Assembly (NCBI GenBank): GCA_004376295.1
Contig: SOJZ01000029.1
Location: 36,356-100,355 of the forward strand
Length of the DNA: 64,000 nt
Source: Candidatus Bathyarchaeota archaeon
Lineage (GTDB): Archaea > Thermoproteota > Bathyarchaeia > Bathyarchaeales > Bathyarchaeaceae
Direction of reading: 5' to 3'
Shown here: positions 16,069 through 24,825 of the stretch, piece after piece
Numbering within the stretch: position 1 is the stretch's first letter
Layout: every line of letters begins with the position of its first letter
Notes under the pieces: model-generated
What the model was told of the DNA's origin: nothing
The model's database searches: none
What the model saw: only the letters and a program-made list of their open reading frames with translations
Position numbers and translations under genes: made by a program

Positions 16069-16362
16069 CTACTCAGTTTCGCCTTCCTTTGCTTCCACTA
16101 CTGTTTCCGCTTCCACTTTTTCCTCCGCTTTTCCAACCACTTCTGCTTCAGCGAATCTTCGACTTATCCTCGTTATCTTTATCCGCACATGCTCACCAGG
16201 TTTGGCATTTGAAACGAAGCACACAAGTCCCTTGATTCGCGCAACGCCTTCGCCTCGACGGCTGGTCTCTTCAATTTCCACATCGTATTCTTTTCCTACC
16301 TCAACAGGTTTTGGGGGAAATCGTGGGGCAAATCCTCTGCGCTCTCCTCTTTCATAACTCAT
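16069..16362 (-). CDS. TRAM-domain protein
   Basis: About 97 residues: a basic/proline-rich N-terminus (GERRGFAPRFPPKPVEVG) then a TRAM OB-fold, EYDVEIEETSRRGEGVARIKGLVCFVSNAKPGEHVRIKITRISRRFAEAEVV, and a Glu-rich end. Single TRAM proteins in archaea bind RNA and have been reported as cold-response or RNA-chaperone proteins. The ATG at 16362 lies 5 bases after AGAGGTGA. It is the last of three small genes on this strand. Confidence 0.9.
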   Translation of the reverse strand: MSYERGERRGFAPRFPPKPVEVGKEYDVEIEETSRRGEGVARIKGLVCFVSNAKPGEHVRIKITRISRRFAEAEVVGKAEEKVEAETVVEAKEGETE

Positions 16363-16422
16363 CGTTTTCACCTCTGCTTATTTCTGAACTAAGTTATTCA
16401 TTTTGAAGAAACTGATGTTAAT

Positions 16423-16713
16423 CTATGTGACGTTTAGGGTTCCGTATTTCCCTACGTTTAGTTGGATCTCTCCTCTGAACGAAGTAATATATCCGTTTTC
16501 AATCTTGACTGTGTCGTCAACGTTAACTTGACCGATTTGTTCGTTCCACAGGGTTAGCTTTATTGTACCAGTGTCATCGCTAACGAGAGCGTCCGCAACT
16601 TGGTATGTCTCATTTTTATACCTTGACTGAACTTCGCGAGTATCTGATTTTTCGGTTACCTTTGCTACGACATTTACTTTCCTCATTCCATTTCTCAACT
16701 CTTTAATTTTCAA
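16423..16713 (-). CDS. Single OB-fold ssDNA-binding-like protein
   Basis: 96 residues making one RPA-type OB fold: IKELRNGMRKVNVVAKVTEKSD, DDTGTIKLTLWNEQIGQVNVDDTVKIENGYITSFRGEIQLNVG. It is closely similar to the C-terminal domain of the 13182 protein. It starts at a TTG that overlaps the stop of the TRAM gene upstream (TTGA), so translation is coupled to it. Probably binds single-stranded nucleic acid. Confidence 0.85.
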   Translation of the reverse strand: MKIKELRNGMRKVNVVAKVTEKSDTREVQSRYKNETYQVADALVSDDTGTIKLTLWNEQIGQVNVDDTVKIENGYITSFRGEIQLNVGKYGTLNVT

Positions 16714-17003
16714 AACGTTTCCTCCTGTCTGTTTATTTTTTCCGCGATGGCAAATTTTTTGCCAACACTCACGATTTTCACCTTCACACGCTCCCCGACC
16801 TTCACTTGAGGTACAAATATTAGAAAGTTCTGTATTCTCGCTATTCCGTCGCCTCTTGTGCCAATGTCATTTATGACCACGTCGATTTCTTGCCCTTTTC
16901 TAACTGGAACTGGTTGAAAAGGTATAGCATTGAACTTCCGTTCTCTCTTATGTTTGCGTCTCGGTCTTACGTGCCTTGGTTTTTCTGAAAGCCTTCTCGG
17001 CAT
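16710..17003 (-). CDS. TRAM-domain protein
   Basis: 97 residues. A strongly basic N-terminus (KPRHVRPRRKHKRERKF) precedes a TRAM OB-fold (GQEIDVVINDIGTRGDGIARIQNFLIFVPQVKVGERVKVKIVSVGKKFAIAE). First gene of the TRAM-OB-TRAM set; its TGA overlaps the next start. RNA binding is the family expectation. Confidence 0.9.
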   Translation of the reverse strand: MPRRLSEKPRHVRPRRKHKRERKFNAIPFQPVPVRKGQEIDVVINDIGTRGDGIARIQNFLIFVPQVKVGERVKVKIVSVGKKFAIAEKINRQEETF

Positions 17004-17377
17004 CTGTTCTTTCGTCCCTTATCGCGGAACCAGCCATCCAGACAGAACTGCATTGTCGGTAAAACGACTTCTAGCGTAGCTCCGTTCCGGTATGCCGGTG
17101 AAGATGAAGGATCATTGATGTTGAATATAAGTTTTGTCATGTAGAGATTTCGTAGATTGGAAGTGGTGGTAGGCAGACTAGATTAAAAGACGCACATGAA
17201 CTAAATAGGCAAGGACTCACGTAGAAAGACAGAGACACGTATACTTAGGTCTAGGATCTAACATGGCTTAATGGAAAAGTCAAACCCAGCACATCTGGTT
17301 CTTGTTGCAAACAACGAAACTATATTTTCATTGGTTAACGATCTAAATGTAAATTTTATAAAAGATGCTGCCTAAAC
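17004..17377. other. Intergenic stretch upstream of two divergent operons
   Basis: 370 bases without a credible ORF. It includes short inverted strings (TTCCGGTATGCCGG near 17087) and an AAATTTTATAAAAG TATA-like element at 17351-17364 that would serve the MscS gene. I see no RNA gene. Confidence 0.4.
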
Positions 17378-17395
17378 TTGCACAGGGATAAGAGT

Positions 17396-18163
17396 ATGTT
17401 TCCTGAAATCCCATATCCATACTCAACCATTCTTGAAATTGCTATCACCATTATTGTTGCAGCGATTTCGGAGCGTGTTGTCACAAGGTACTTGAAACGT
17501 TTTTCTAAGCGGAGAGAGTTGCCGCCAGAAGTTGGAAACGGCTTGGTATTGATCGCTCGGTTTCTGATCATAGTAGGAGCAGTCATCACGCTTTTCAGGG
17601 TTGGAGGGTTGTCCACTGAGTGGTTCACGGCGATTTCAGCGCTCGCAGGCGCAGCGATTGGCTTCTCCTCAACCAAAACGCTTGGAAACTTTATTGCAGG
17701 TTTATACATACTCATTGCGCGACCGTTTCGAGTGCAAGACTACGTTTCCATAGCTGGTACTGAAGGCATCGTCAAAGAAATAACAATTAATTACACAAAG
17801 ATTTTGACACCTGGAAACACGACGGTCTCTATGACTAACCAGAAAATCTTGGATCAAGACATCATCAATTATCGGTACAAAAGTGGAAAGTCTCGCCTCT
17901 ACTGCTACAGTTTTGAACTAAGCTTTGACCACTCTTTGCCGACGAATAAACTGGAAAAAACCTTTGACAAGGTGATTAAACGATACGAGGAAAAGCTTCC
18001 GAGAAAACCTGAGTATGGGATGACTAAACTGACTAGGCTGGAAAGACACTATATGTTCTATCTTTACTTCAAAAACCCCAAAGACATTTTCACCCAGCAG
18101 CCCACATTTCTGAAAGAGATAACCAAAGCATGGGACAAAGCAAAGGCTTCAAGTTCCAGTTAA
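17396..18163 (+). CDS. MscS-family mechanosensitive channel
   Basis: About 255 residues: three N-terminal membrane helices (ILEIAITIIVAAISERVV; GLVLIARFLIIVGAVITLF; TAISALAGAAIGFSSTKTLGNFIAG, the pore-lining glycine/alanine helix), then the beta domain (RPFRVQDYVSIAGTEGIVKEI) and a cytoplasmic alpha/beta part. It releases solutes on hypo-osmotic shock. A TTG at 17378 is an alternative start but AGGGATAAG favours the ATG at 17396. Confidence 0.9.
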   Translation: MFPEIPYPYSTILEIAITIIVAAISERVVTRYLKRFSKRRELPPEVGNGLVLIARFLIIVGAVITLFRVGGLSTEWFTAISALAGAAIGFSSTKTLGNFIAGLYILIARPFRVQDYVSIAGTEGIVKEITINYTKILTPGNTTVSMTNQKILDQDIINYRYKSGKSRLYCYSFELSFDHSLPTNKLEKTFDKVIKRYEEKLPRKPEYGMTKLTRLERHYMFYLYFKNPKDIFTQQPTFLKEITKAWDKAKASSSS

Positions 18164-18187
18164 CATTAGACAAGAAATGACCATTCG

Positions 18188-19381
18188 CTAAATTGGTATA
18201 AGTGCCTTCAAGAGGATGAGCATGATATATGCCATAACAGAGATAGCCGCCGCTTTCTTCCACGTAAATTCACGTGCGAAATGTAACGCGATGGTGCCGA
18301 GTGCTGCCGTCCATGCATGGACAGTGAACGGGAGGTAATAACGTAGATTGTACACTAAGGTAGTACCCCAATTATCTTGGATGATCTGATTCCACAACGC
18401 AAGTCCAATTTCCTCCTCTCCTGCAACCGGACTCCACGCTTTTAGTGGAAAACTAAGTGATGAAAGCATATTTATTAGAAGCGCATCAATTGCGATGTAA
18501 ACCATTGTGACGGCAAACACGTATCCAACAACATTGAATAACGCGCTCCATGAGCCAGTTTCGCCACCAAAGATCTTAATCGTCAGTAATAGAAGGCCAG
18601 CGTATAGAATCCATCTGACGATGAAATCAGTAGCTGAGCCCATTAAAGAACTAACTAACCATCCAGTGAAAAAGCCTGAGGCGAGAGGGGAAACATATTC
18701 TCCAAAATACAAATCATCGATTTTCATTGTTAAATTTGCGGCGTCAGAAGGCAACCAAGCTAATCGGAATTCTAATCCCGTTATGTTTTTCCAGTCTGGA
18801 GAATTAACAGAAACCCAACCTTGCCCTGGACCAACATTAGCTGTTAGATTCGCCCATTCATTACTTGAGCTTGTTATATTATTGCTTAAATCGTATTTGA
18901 AGTAACGATTTTCCTCGTAAGAAAATAATTGTAATGTTGCGTTAGAACTCGGAGGCTTCTCGTTTTGGTGTATCCATTTAATTCGAAAAGACAATCCTCT
19001 GTAACCTGAGTCTCCTGAACAGTCAAACGGTCCTATTTCGGTTAGTTTCATCCAGATATACGTGTCATTGGAAGAGAAAGATTTCACACTATAATTTCCA
19101 ACTATACGATCTGTGTCATTCAATAACACTCCGTTAGAAATCCAAAGTGAAGTTGATTCGGTCCATGAATCTGCCTCAGGCGTCGGATTTTCAAAAAATG
19201 TCTTTGAGGCACTAATATATTGTGCCCCCGCTGTGACAAGCACAGTGATCAACAAAATTAGCATAGGACCCTTAACGTCAGGTTTTTTAACGATTTCTTT
19301 AAATGCCTCAAATGGCGAATACAAAACCCTGAATATTTCACGGACAAACAACTTTTTCTTGTTCACCTTTCGCTCTTTCAT
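18188..19381 (-). CDS. Yip1-like membrane protein with inserted extracellular domain
   Basis: About 397 residues. A cytoplasmic start (VREIFRVLYSPFEAFKEIVKKPD) typical of archaeal/bacterial Yip1 proteins, a first membrane helix, then about 165 residues of Asn/Ser/Trp-rich sequence with many N-x-S/T sites resembling a jelly-roll carbohydrate-binding fold, then four or five C-terminal helices of the Yip1 region. The ATG at 19381 sits just downstream of a TATA-like TTTTATATTATAAG, so the upstream 16 codons are unlikely to be translated. Role unknown; the insertion would face outside. Confidence 0.75.
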   Translation of the reverse strand: MKERKVNKKKLFVREIFRVLYSPFEAFKEIVKKPDVKGPMLILLITVLVTAGAQYISASKTFFENPTPEADSWTESTSLWISNGVLLNDTDRIVGNYSVKSFSSNDTYIWMKLTEIGPFDCSGDSGYRGLSFRIKWIHQNEKPPSSNATLQLFSYEENRYFKYDLSNNITSSSNEWANLTANVGPGQGWVSVNSPDWKNITGLEFRLAWLPSDAANLTMKIDDLYFGEYVSPLASGFFTGWLVSSLMGSATDFIVRWILYAGLLLLTIKIFGGETGSWSALFNVVGYVFAVTMVYIAIDALLINMLSSLSFPLKAWSPVAGEEEIGLALWNQIIQDNWGTTLVYNLRYYLPFTVHAWTAALGTIALHFAREFTWKKAAAISVMAYIMLILLKALIPI

Positions 19382-19530
19382 ATCGACGCTTATAATATAA
19401 AAGATGTGTTTCAACTGATTCCTAAACACTCTAACGAAACTTAGTCAGGCTCTATTGTTTCAACACTTCATCGATTGTCAAATTCCGCTATAGTTGCTGT
19501 TACCAATTAGTTGTGTAATGTAATAACGCC

Positions 19531-21042
19531 TCAAAGTCCGAGCTTGAACTTTCTATAGGTATTGTAATCCACAAATTCTATGTGCTCATTTTCAATCTGA
19601 TGCTGCACAGTGAATTTTTGTCGGCGCTTTTTCTCCTCGACCTGACTGGTTGTAATCAGAGAATAAGCATCGCTTCCAGCCCCAGACCCATAACTAACAA
19701 GTATTATCCTCTCGTTTGACTTGGCTTTGTCCAGAACCGCCGCCAATCCAATAGGTGAAGCGCAGGAGTACGTATTGCCAAACTTAGAGACTTTGAGACC
19801 AAGCATGTACTGTTCCTCTTTGAACCCTAGTTCCTTGGCCACTTTGATTGGAAAGCCTACGTTAGGCTGATGGGAAATGAAGTAGTTCACGTCGCTAGGT
19901 TGGAGATTTAACTTCGCCATCAATTTTCTACACGCCTTCACCACATGCTTAAAGTAGGCAGGCTCACCGGTAAAACGACCACCATGTCTGGGATATGGTT
20001 CAAGCGCCCTCCTCCAAAAGTCGGGCGTATCCGATGTGCACGAGTACCAACCCTCCACTTCAGCGATGACATCTTGCATGCCGAAGATGAAGGCTGAACC
20101 ACCATAACCAACAAAGAGGTCTAATTCCCCTCCAGGCTCCTCTCTAGGCGCAGCCTGAGAATTATCGGTGCCTATCACCATGGCGTAAGTTGTACTCGCA
20201 CCAGGATAGTACACCAGTGATGTTGCGTCTTTGAACATGCTTGTTGCAGCCTTGCACGCAAACTCCGTGTCAACTGCGTCTACGCCCTGCAAGCCATCGA
20301 TTTTTTCTTCCTCACCAAGCTTCAACACCTGAGCTACTTTGGAAGCGATAGGCTTAACCGCATAAGGATTAGACTCTGAACCCACATATACCTTACCCAC
20401 AAGCGAAGAGTCTACGCCAGAATGAATCAGAGCCATTTTCCCAGCCTCAACCGCAGCCGTGATGGCGTCTTCATCCATGAATGGTATGGACCTTTCCATG
20501 GCTCCTTCTTTAATTCTGAATTTGGAGACGTACACTCCATATCCGACGATTCCAGGCGTCTCATACTCCTTTTTGGGTTTAGTCACTTCGTATTTCTGGT
20601 GTGGGTAGTACCCATCAGCAAAAGTGAATGCTAAAGAGATCGTTGGGATTATCTCGCTCTGCTTCACGGCATATCTTCTTCTGAATCTTGGAACAACGTT
20701 TCTGCCTTCAAGGCTGGAGAGTTCGATTTCTTTGTTGTTCAAAATGAGATCAGTTAACCTGCATGGGACTCTTACCTTTCCATTATGAAATGCGACAATC
20801 CCGTAGATGTAGGGGCCGAACTTAGTAAATCTGTTTGTAGGTTTATTGACAAGAGTACAAACTTCTAGTGTTCCTTTTTCGTAGAAGAAGTCGATGTCTT
20901 CCATCTTGCCGAAACTTTTCCGTCCACACTTTCCACAGTAGTCTTTGGATCTGAAGTATTCTCTGTCGCAGACGCCGCATCGACTGCCTCTGAGCCTATC
21001 ACCTATGTATGAGACTCTCCTTTCTATAGGTTCGCTGCTCAT
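19531..21042 (-). CDS. DUF35-HMG-CoA synthase fusion
   Basis: 503 residues. Residues 1-130 are a DUF35 unit: zinc ribbon CGVCDREYFRSKDYCGKCG (22-39) followed by an OB fold. Residues about 160-480 are HMG-CoA synthase with Glu223 (GSESNPYA), Cys263 (EFACKAAT) and His390 (SHQPNVGFP) as the catalytic set. It would condense acetoacetyl-CoA with acetyl-CoA for the mevalonate route to archaeal lipids. In other archaea DUF35 is a separate subunit bridging thiolase and HMG-CoA synthase; here it is fused. The start lies 2 bases after the thiolase stop. Confidence 0.9.
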   Translation of the reverse strand: MSSEPIERRVSYIGDRLRGSRCGVCDREYFRSKDYCGKCGRKSFGKMEDIDFFYEKGTLEVCTLVNKPTNRFTKFGPYIYGIVAFHNGKVRVPCRLTDLILNNKEIELSSLEGRNVVPRFRRRYAVKQSEIIPTISLAFTFADGYYPHQKYEVTKPKKEYETPGIVGYGVYVSKFRIKEGAMERSIPFMDEDAITAAVEAGKMALIHSGVDSSLVGKVYVGSESNPYAVKPIASKVAQVLKLGEEEKIDGLQGVDAVDTEFACKAATSMFKDATSLVYYPGASTTYAMVIGTDNSQAAPREEPGGELDLFVGYGGSAFIFGMQDVIAEVEGWYSCTSDTPDFWRRALEPYPRHGGRFTGEPAYFKHVVKACRKLMAKLNLQPSDVNYFISHQPNVGFPIKVAKELGFKEEQYMLGLKVSKFGNTYSCASPIGLAAVLDKAKSNERIILVSYGSGAGSDAYSLITTSQVEEKKRRQKFTVQHQIENEHIEFVDYNTYRKFKLGL

Positions 21043-21043
21043 G

Positions 21044-22243
21044 TTAATCCCTACTTAAGATGTGAACGTACGCTTTTGTTCCGAATCCCTCGAGTTCTAA
21101 GACACATCCATACTGTGGAGTCTCATCTGCGTTCACTTGTCTATCGCCAGCTTCTCCTTTGAGTTGTTTAACGATTTCAAAGATTTGGGCTCCTCCAGTG
21201 GCTCCTAACGGGTTTCCATCCGCCTTGAGACCGCCGTTTGTGTTCACAAAAAGCTTTTTTCCATCAACCTCGTAAAATCCTTTGTAATCTCTACAGCTGT
21301 TATAGATGTCAAGCCAAGCTTTACCCTTTTTTGAAAAGCCTAGGTCTTCTAAGGCTATCATTTCTAACAACGTAGATTGATCGTAGAGCTCGGCTAATTG
21401 AATATCGCTTACCTTTATTTTTGACATTTTAACAGCGTTTTCCATCGCTATTTTGTTTGCGATGAATCCAGTTCTGTTCTCACGTGAGGGAAATGTGACG
21501 TAATCGGTGGCTGCACAATAACCCACAATGTATATTGGCGAATCAGCATGTGCCTTGGCCATTTTAGGACTTGCTAGAATTAAGGCGGCTGAACCATCTG
21601 AAATGGGGGCAAAATCGTATAGTCCCAGAGGCTTTCGTGCCTTAGACCTTTCCTTCAAGACTCTATCCACGCTGACTTCTCTCTGAAACTGTGCGTATTC
21701 ATTGTTCATTGCATGGTGATGATTCTTGACAGATATCTGAGCTAAAGCAATGTAAAACTTATTAAGGGATTCTCCGGAAATCTTATGTTTTCTGACGTAT
21801 TCTCTGAGCATGAGTTCGTGATTTGCCTCGGGTGTACATCCAGCGTAGTAGCTCCACGGATCTTCCAGAAGCATTAGGTCGTCCCTGATTTTATCCCAGC
21901 GATCGGTCATTTTTTCTACCCCGCCCACTAAAACTAAGTCATGTCTCCCCGATTGGACCGCAAAGCAGGCGTTTAGAAGGGCGGAGCTGAATGACCTCGT
22001 TTTTTCCATATGAACATGTAATTCCAGCAACTCGGACAGGAAGCCCTCTTCAATTCCAATTTTGTTTGTGATTTGAAGGAAATAATCTGAAAAATAGCAT
22101 GCATCAAGATTTTTCCGCTCTATACCGGCTGAATCTAAGGCGGTCAACCCGGCTTCTTGTACCATCTTTTCCGGCGCCTTTTCGTAATGCTCGCCAAACC
22201 TGGTTCTGCCAACACCGATTATGGCTGGGCACCTGTGTCCCAT
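21044..22243 (-). CDS. Thiolase-fold protein lacking the usual catalytic residues
   Basis: 399 residues aligned over its length with archaeal/SCP2-type acetyl-CoA acetyltransferase (IIGVGRTRFGE; VLVGGVEKMTD; GLYDFAPISDGSAALIL). Yet the nucleophile region, normally ACASG, reads KTRSFSS (about 81-87) without Cys; the NEAF/EVHD histidine is Tyr287 (ELYDQST); and GHPxGATG reads GNPLGATG with Asn344. It precedes the DUF35-HMG-CoA synthase gene in the same operon, as active thiolases do. Either a structural partner or an enzyme with different chemistry. Confidence 0.85.
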   Translation of the reverse strand: MGHRCPAIIGVGRTRFGEHYEKAPEKMVQEAGLTALDSAGIERKNLDACYFSDYFLQITNKIGIEEGFLSELLELHVHMEKTRSFSSALLNACFAVQSGRHDLVLVGGVEKMTDRWDKIRDDLMLLEDPWSYYAGCTPEANHELMLREYVRKHKISGESLNKFYIALAQISVKNHHHAMNNEYAQFQREVSVDRVLKERSKARKPLGLYDFAPISDGSAALILASPKMAKAHADSPIYIVGYCAATDYVTFPSRENRTGFIANKIAMENAVKMSKIKVSDIQLAELYDQSTLLEMIALEDLGFSKKGKAWLDIYNSCRDYKGFYEVDGKKLFVNTNGGLKADGNPLGATGGAQIFEIVKQLKGEAGDRQVNADETPQYGCVLELEGFGTKAYVHILSRD

Positions 22244-22420
22244 AAATTCGTGGTCTCCTTATCCTCAAAATCTTATGCTGTTCAACCTAGCCTTTTTAAG
22301 TGTTTGTGTTCGACAAAAGTTTCTAGAGTATAACGCAGATACTGAAGCACTGAGTGATATAAGTTTTTATCGTCTCTTGTAATGAATCATTGTCGAGTGT
22401 TTGTATAGGAGGACCTGTCT

Positions 22421-22729
22421 GTGAACGAGATTTATCGTCTCATCATAACCGTTGAGGAAATTCGAGGTAGATGCCCTGTCTTCAAAGTTGGAGACAAAAT
22501 AATCGTTGAAGAACCTGAAATAATTACCGAGAAAACGGATACGCTTTGCGTTCACGCGTTTGGCTCAATGTTATCTATGATCATTCCCTTAAGCCGAGGC
22601 GTTAGCTTCAGAGAGTTGGGCTTGGCGAAGGAAGAAGAAGAGGTCGGCCACGTACAGTGTCTCGACCCAGGGCCGCCCTACACCTCTGGTGGAACAGTTG
22701 TCTTCAAAATAGAACGAGAGAAAATCTAG
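22421..22729 (+). CDS. TIGR04076-type small protein
   Basis: 102 residues: RLIITVEEIRGRCPVFKVGDKIIVE, CVHAFGSMLSMIIPLSRGV, and CLDPGPPYTSGGTVVFKIE match the TIGR04076 family of short cysteine-containing proteins of unknown function common in anaerobes. The GTG at 22421 follows AGGAGGACCTGTCT, a strong ribosome-binding site. Confidence 0.8.
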   Translation: MNEIYRLIITVEEIRGRCPVFKVGDKIIVEEPEIITEKTDTLCVHAFGSMLSMIIPLSRGVSFRELGLAKEEEEVGHVQCLDPGPPYTSGGTVVFKIEREKI

Positions 22730-23005
22730 TGAAAGCCATCCAGCTAAATGGAGCGAGTTTAGTGGAAAAGTGGATATGCACATGCTCAAATTGTCTATGA
22801 ACATCGTGTCGCCGTAGACGTTTCCTTGCCAAGCCATCTCAAATAGGCACAAGACTTCTGGAGCCTTCGCAGGAAAGAGAGGCTTCTTCTAATCATTTGT
22901 CTAATTGATAACGGAGACCAGTCATCCTGGGATATTGTTGTTTCTAAAATGAGTAGTTAATTGAAAATCTTAAATAGTTGTAGGTTTTAAGTTTAATTGA
23001 GTGAC

Positions 23006-23314
23006 ATGGCGGAAATTTGTCCAATATGCGGACTTCCTCGCGACATATGTGTCTGCAGAGAAATCACTAAAGAACAACAACGAATCAGAGTTCGTTTGGA
23101 ATTTCGAAAATGGAGGAAAGCTGTAACCATCATCGATGGCATAGACGACAAGAACACCGATCTTGGGCGACTCGCCCAGAAATTCAAGACTTTTTGTGCT
23201 TGTGGAGGAACAGCTAAAAACAGGGAAATCCTTCTGCAAGGTGACCACCGAGAGAAAGTGCGATCTTACCTCATTCAACTGGGGTACCTAGAAGAAAACA
23301 TTGAACTTCAATGA
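23006..23314 (+). CDS. aIF1 / SUI1-family translation initiation factor
   Basis: About 102 residues with an N-terminal CPICGLPRDICVCRE metal-binding motif and the SUI1 fold (RKAVTIIDGIDDKNTDLGRLAQKFKTFCACGGTAKNREILLQGDHREKVRSYLIQLGY). aIF1 monitors start-codon selection on the 30S subunit. A TTG three codons upstream is in frame; the ATG at 23006 is preferred. CTTAAATAG at about 22968 could be its TATA element. Confidence 0.95.
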   Translation: MAEICPICGLPRDICVCREITKEQQRIRVRLEFRKWRKAVTIIDGIDDKNTDLGRLAQKFKTFCACGGTAKNREILLQGDHREKVRSYLIQLGYLEENIELQ

Positions 23315-23333
23315 ATAAACAGGGCGAAAGAGC

Positions 23334-23555
23334 ATGCACATACTTAAAAACCTATGTGAAGTACTCAGCGGACTGAAGCGAGGAAAACTAGCCCCGAAAT
23401 TATGTCCCAAATGTGGTAGCTCCAAACTCCGAGTCTCCAGCGGTTTTGACACGTATCCTCGGATGTTTGGAATAACACCCGTGGAATACGTCTGTGAGAA
23501 CTGCAGCTACAGAGGCCCTATAGCAATGGAAATAGAAGAAGAGGAACCCCACTAA
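23334..23555 (+). CDS. Small zinc-ribbon protein
   Basis: 73 residues with LCPKCGSSKLRV and VCENCSYRGP forming a zinc ribbon, flanked by a helical start and an acidic end (MEIEEEEPH). It follows aIF1 by 20 bases on the same strand. Its 3' end overlaps the convergent TFB gene by 4 bases. Role unknown; transcription or translation accessory by context. Confidence 0.75.
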   Translation: MHILKNLCEVLSGLKRGKLAPKLCPKCGSSKLRVSSGFDTYPRMFGITPVEYVCENCSYRGPIAMEIEEEEPH

Positions 23556-24487
23556 TCGGGTATTTCGAGTTCCAGCTGCCTCTTAAGACTTTTGTAACGA
23601 TTTCTGACAGTAACCTCAGTTACACCTGCAGCTTCGGCAATATCCTTTTGCGTCTTCTTCTCGTTAGTTTGTAGGCAAGCAATGTAAAGGGAGGCAGCTG
23701 CGAGTCCCATAGGGTCTTTGCCAGATGACACGCGTTGAGTTTTTGCGTCACGCAGAATTTTGATGGCAATGCCCTGAGTTGGACCGCTGATTCCAGTTCT
23801 TTCCGCAATCTTAGAGATGTAAGTAAGGGGGTCAGCAATCGGCATGCGCATGTCCAGTTCACGAAGCAGAAGTCGGTAGCATCGAGCAACATCCTTCTTG
23901 TTAACAAGACTAGTCTCCGCTATATCACGAATGGTTCTTGGGGTTTTGGTGCTTCTGCAAGCAGCGTAAAGAGCAGCAGCAGCTATAGCTGCGATAGACC
24001 TCCCACGCACCAAGCCCCTGTCAAGCGCCTTTCGATAAATAACTGCGGCTTTTTCTTTAACAGGCCCAGGAATATGGGCTTTATCACAGAGGCGGTCAAG
24101 CTCTGCCATGGCCTGAGCGAGGTTTCGATCCACAGAGGAGTGGACCCGTGATCGTATCTGCCATTTTCGCAATCGCCACATCTGGAGGCGTGTGGAGAGT
24201 GGAAGTTTACGTCCAAAAGCGTCTCGATCCACGCGGCCTATGGCGGTGGATAAGCCCTTGTCATGAACGGAATAGGATGTAGGAATCCCCACACGGCTTC
24301 TGGACGCTTTCTCTTCCTGCGTGAAGGCTCGCCACTCTGGACCCTTGTCCATCATTTGATCATGGAGAACAAGTCCGCAATTTCCGCAAACAGTCTCACC
24401 GGTGTCATAATCGTGGATAAGATTCGCGCTCCCGCACTCGGGGCACTTGTCTGTGGACCGAAGCGTTCTTTCGTTTTTTTTGCTCAC
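23552..24487 (-). CDS. tfb: Transcription initiation factor TFB
   Basis: About 311 residues: zinc ribbon CPECGSANLIHDYDTGETVCGNCG, B-finger/linker region (GPEWRAFTQEEKASRSRVG), then two cyclin repeats (for example AAALYAACRSTKTPRTIRDIAETS and AAASLYIACLQTNEKKTQKDIAEAAGVTEVTVRNRYKSL), the second carrying the BRE-reading helix-turn-helix. It recruits RNA polymerase to TBP-bound promoters. The GTG at 24487 follows GGAGGGAAAC; an ATG at 24529 is also in frame. Confidence 0.95.
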   Translation of the reverse strand: MSKKNERTLRSTDKCPECGSANLIHDYDTGETVCGNCGLVLHDQMMDKGPEWRAFTQEEKASRSRVGIPTSYSVHDKGLSTAIGRVDRDAFGRKLPLSTRLQMWRLRKWQIRSRVHSSVDRNLAQAMAELDRLCDKAHIPGPVKEKAAVIYRKALDRGLVRGRSIAAIAAAALYAACRSTKTPRTIRDIAETSLVNKKDVARCYRLLLRELDMRMPIADPLTYISKIAERTGISGPTQGIAIKILRDAKTQRVSSGKDPMGLAAASLYIACLQTNEKKTQKDIAEAAGVTEVTVRNRYKSLKRQLELEIPD

Positions 24488-24599
24488 GTTTCCCTCCTCG
24501 ATGGAGTGTCGTGGCGACAAAACCGTCATAATTGGTGGTTCTTCATAGTTTCAGAGTCAGAAACCGTCCATCTGGCCCGTCGTGTTTATCTCCAGCAAA

Positions 24600-24622
24600 T
24601 GTCTTAATATATAAACCTTTCG
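24600..24622 (-). promoter_or_regulatory. BRE/TATA promoter of the tfb gene
   Basis: On the minus strand CGAAAGGTTTATATATTAAG: an A-rich BRE followed by a consensus TATA box. The start site would lie near 24590, leaving a leader of roughly 60-100 bases. Confidence 0.7.
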
Positions 24623-24825
24623 ATTTTCAGATACAGTTAACTTATTTGGAATAAAAATACAGATTTCAAGCCATGCGAGAAACCAACTATCTCCAGCTTC
24701 TAAATCCCTACTTCTTGAAACACACTTTCCATAGCCATTCCTCAATAAGTTGACAGTATCCGTTTTCAATGTTACAGCGACATCAGTTTATTTAATAGAA
24801 CACCAATTACTATTGCGTTTTAAAT

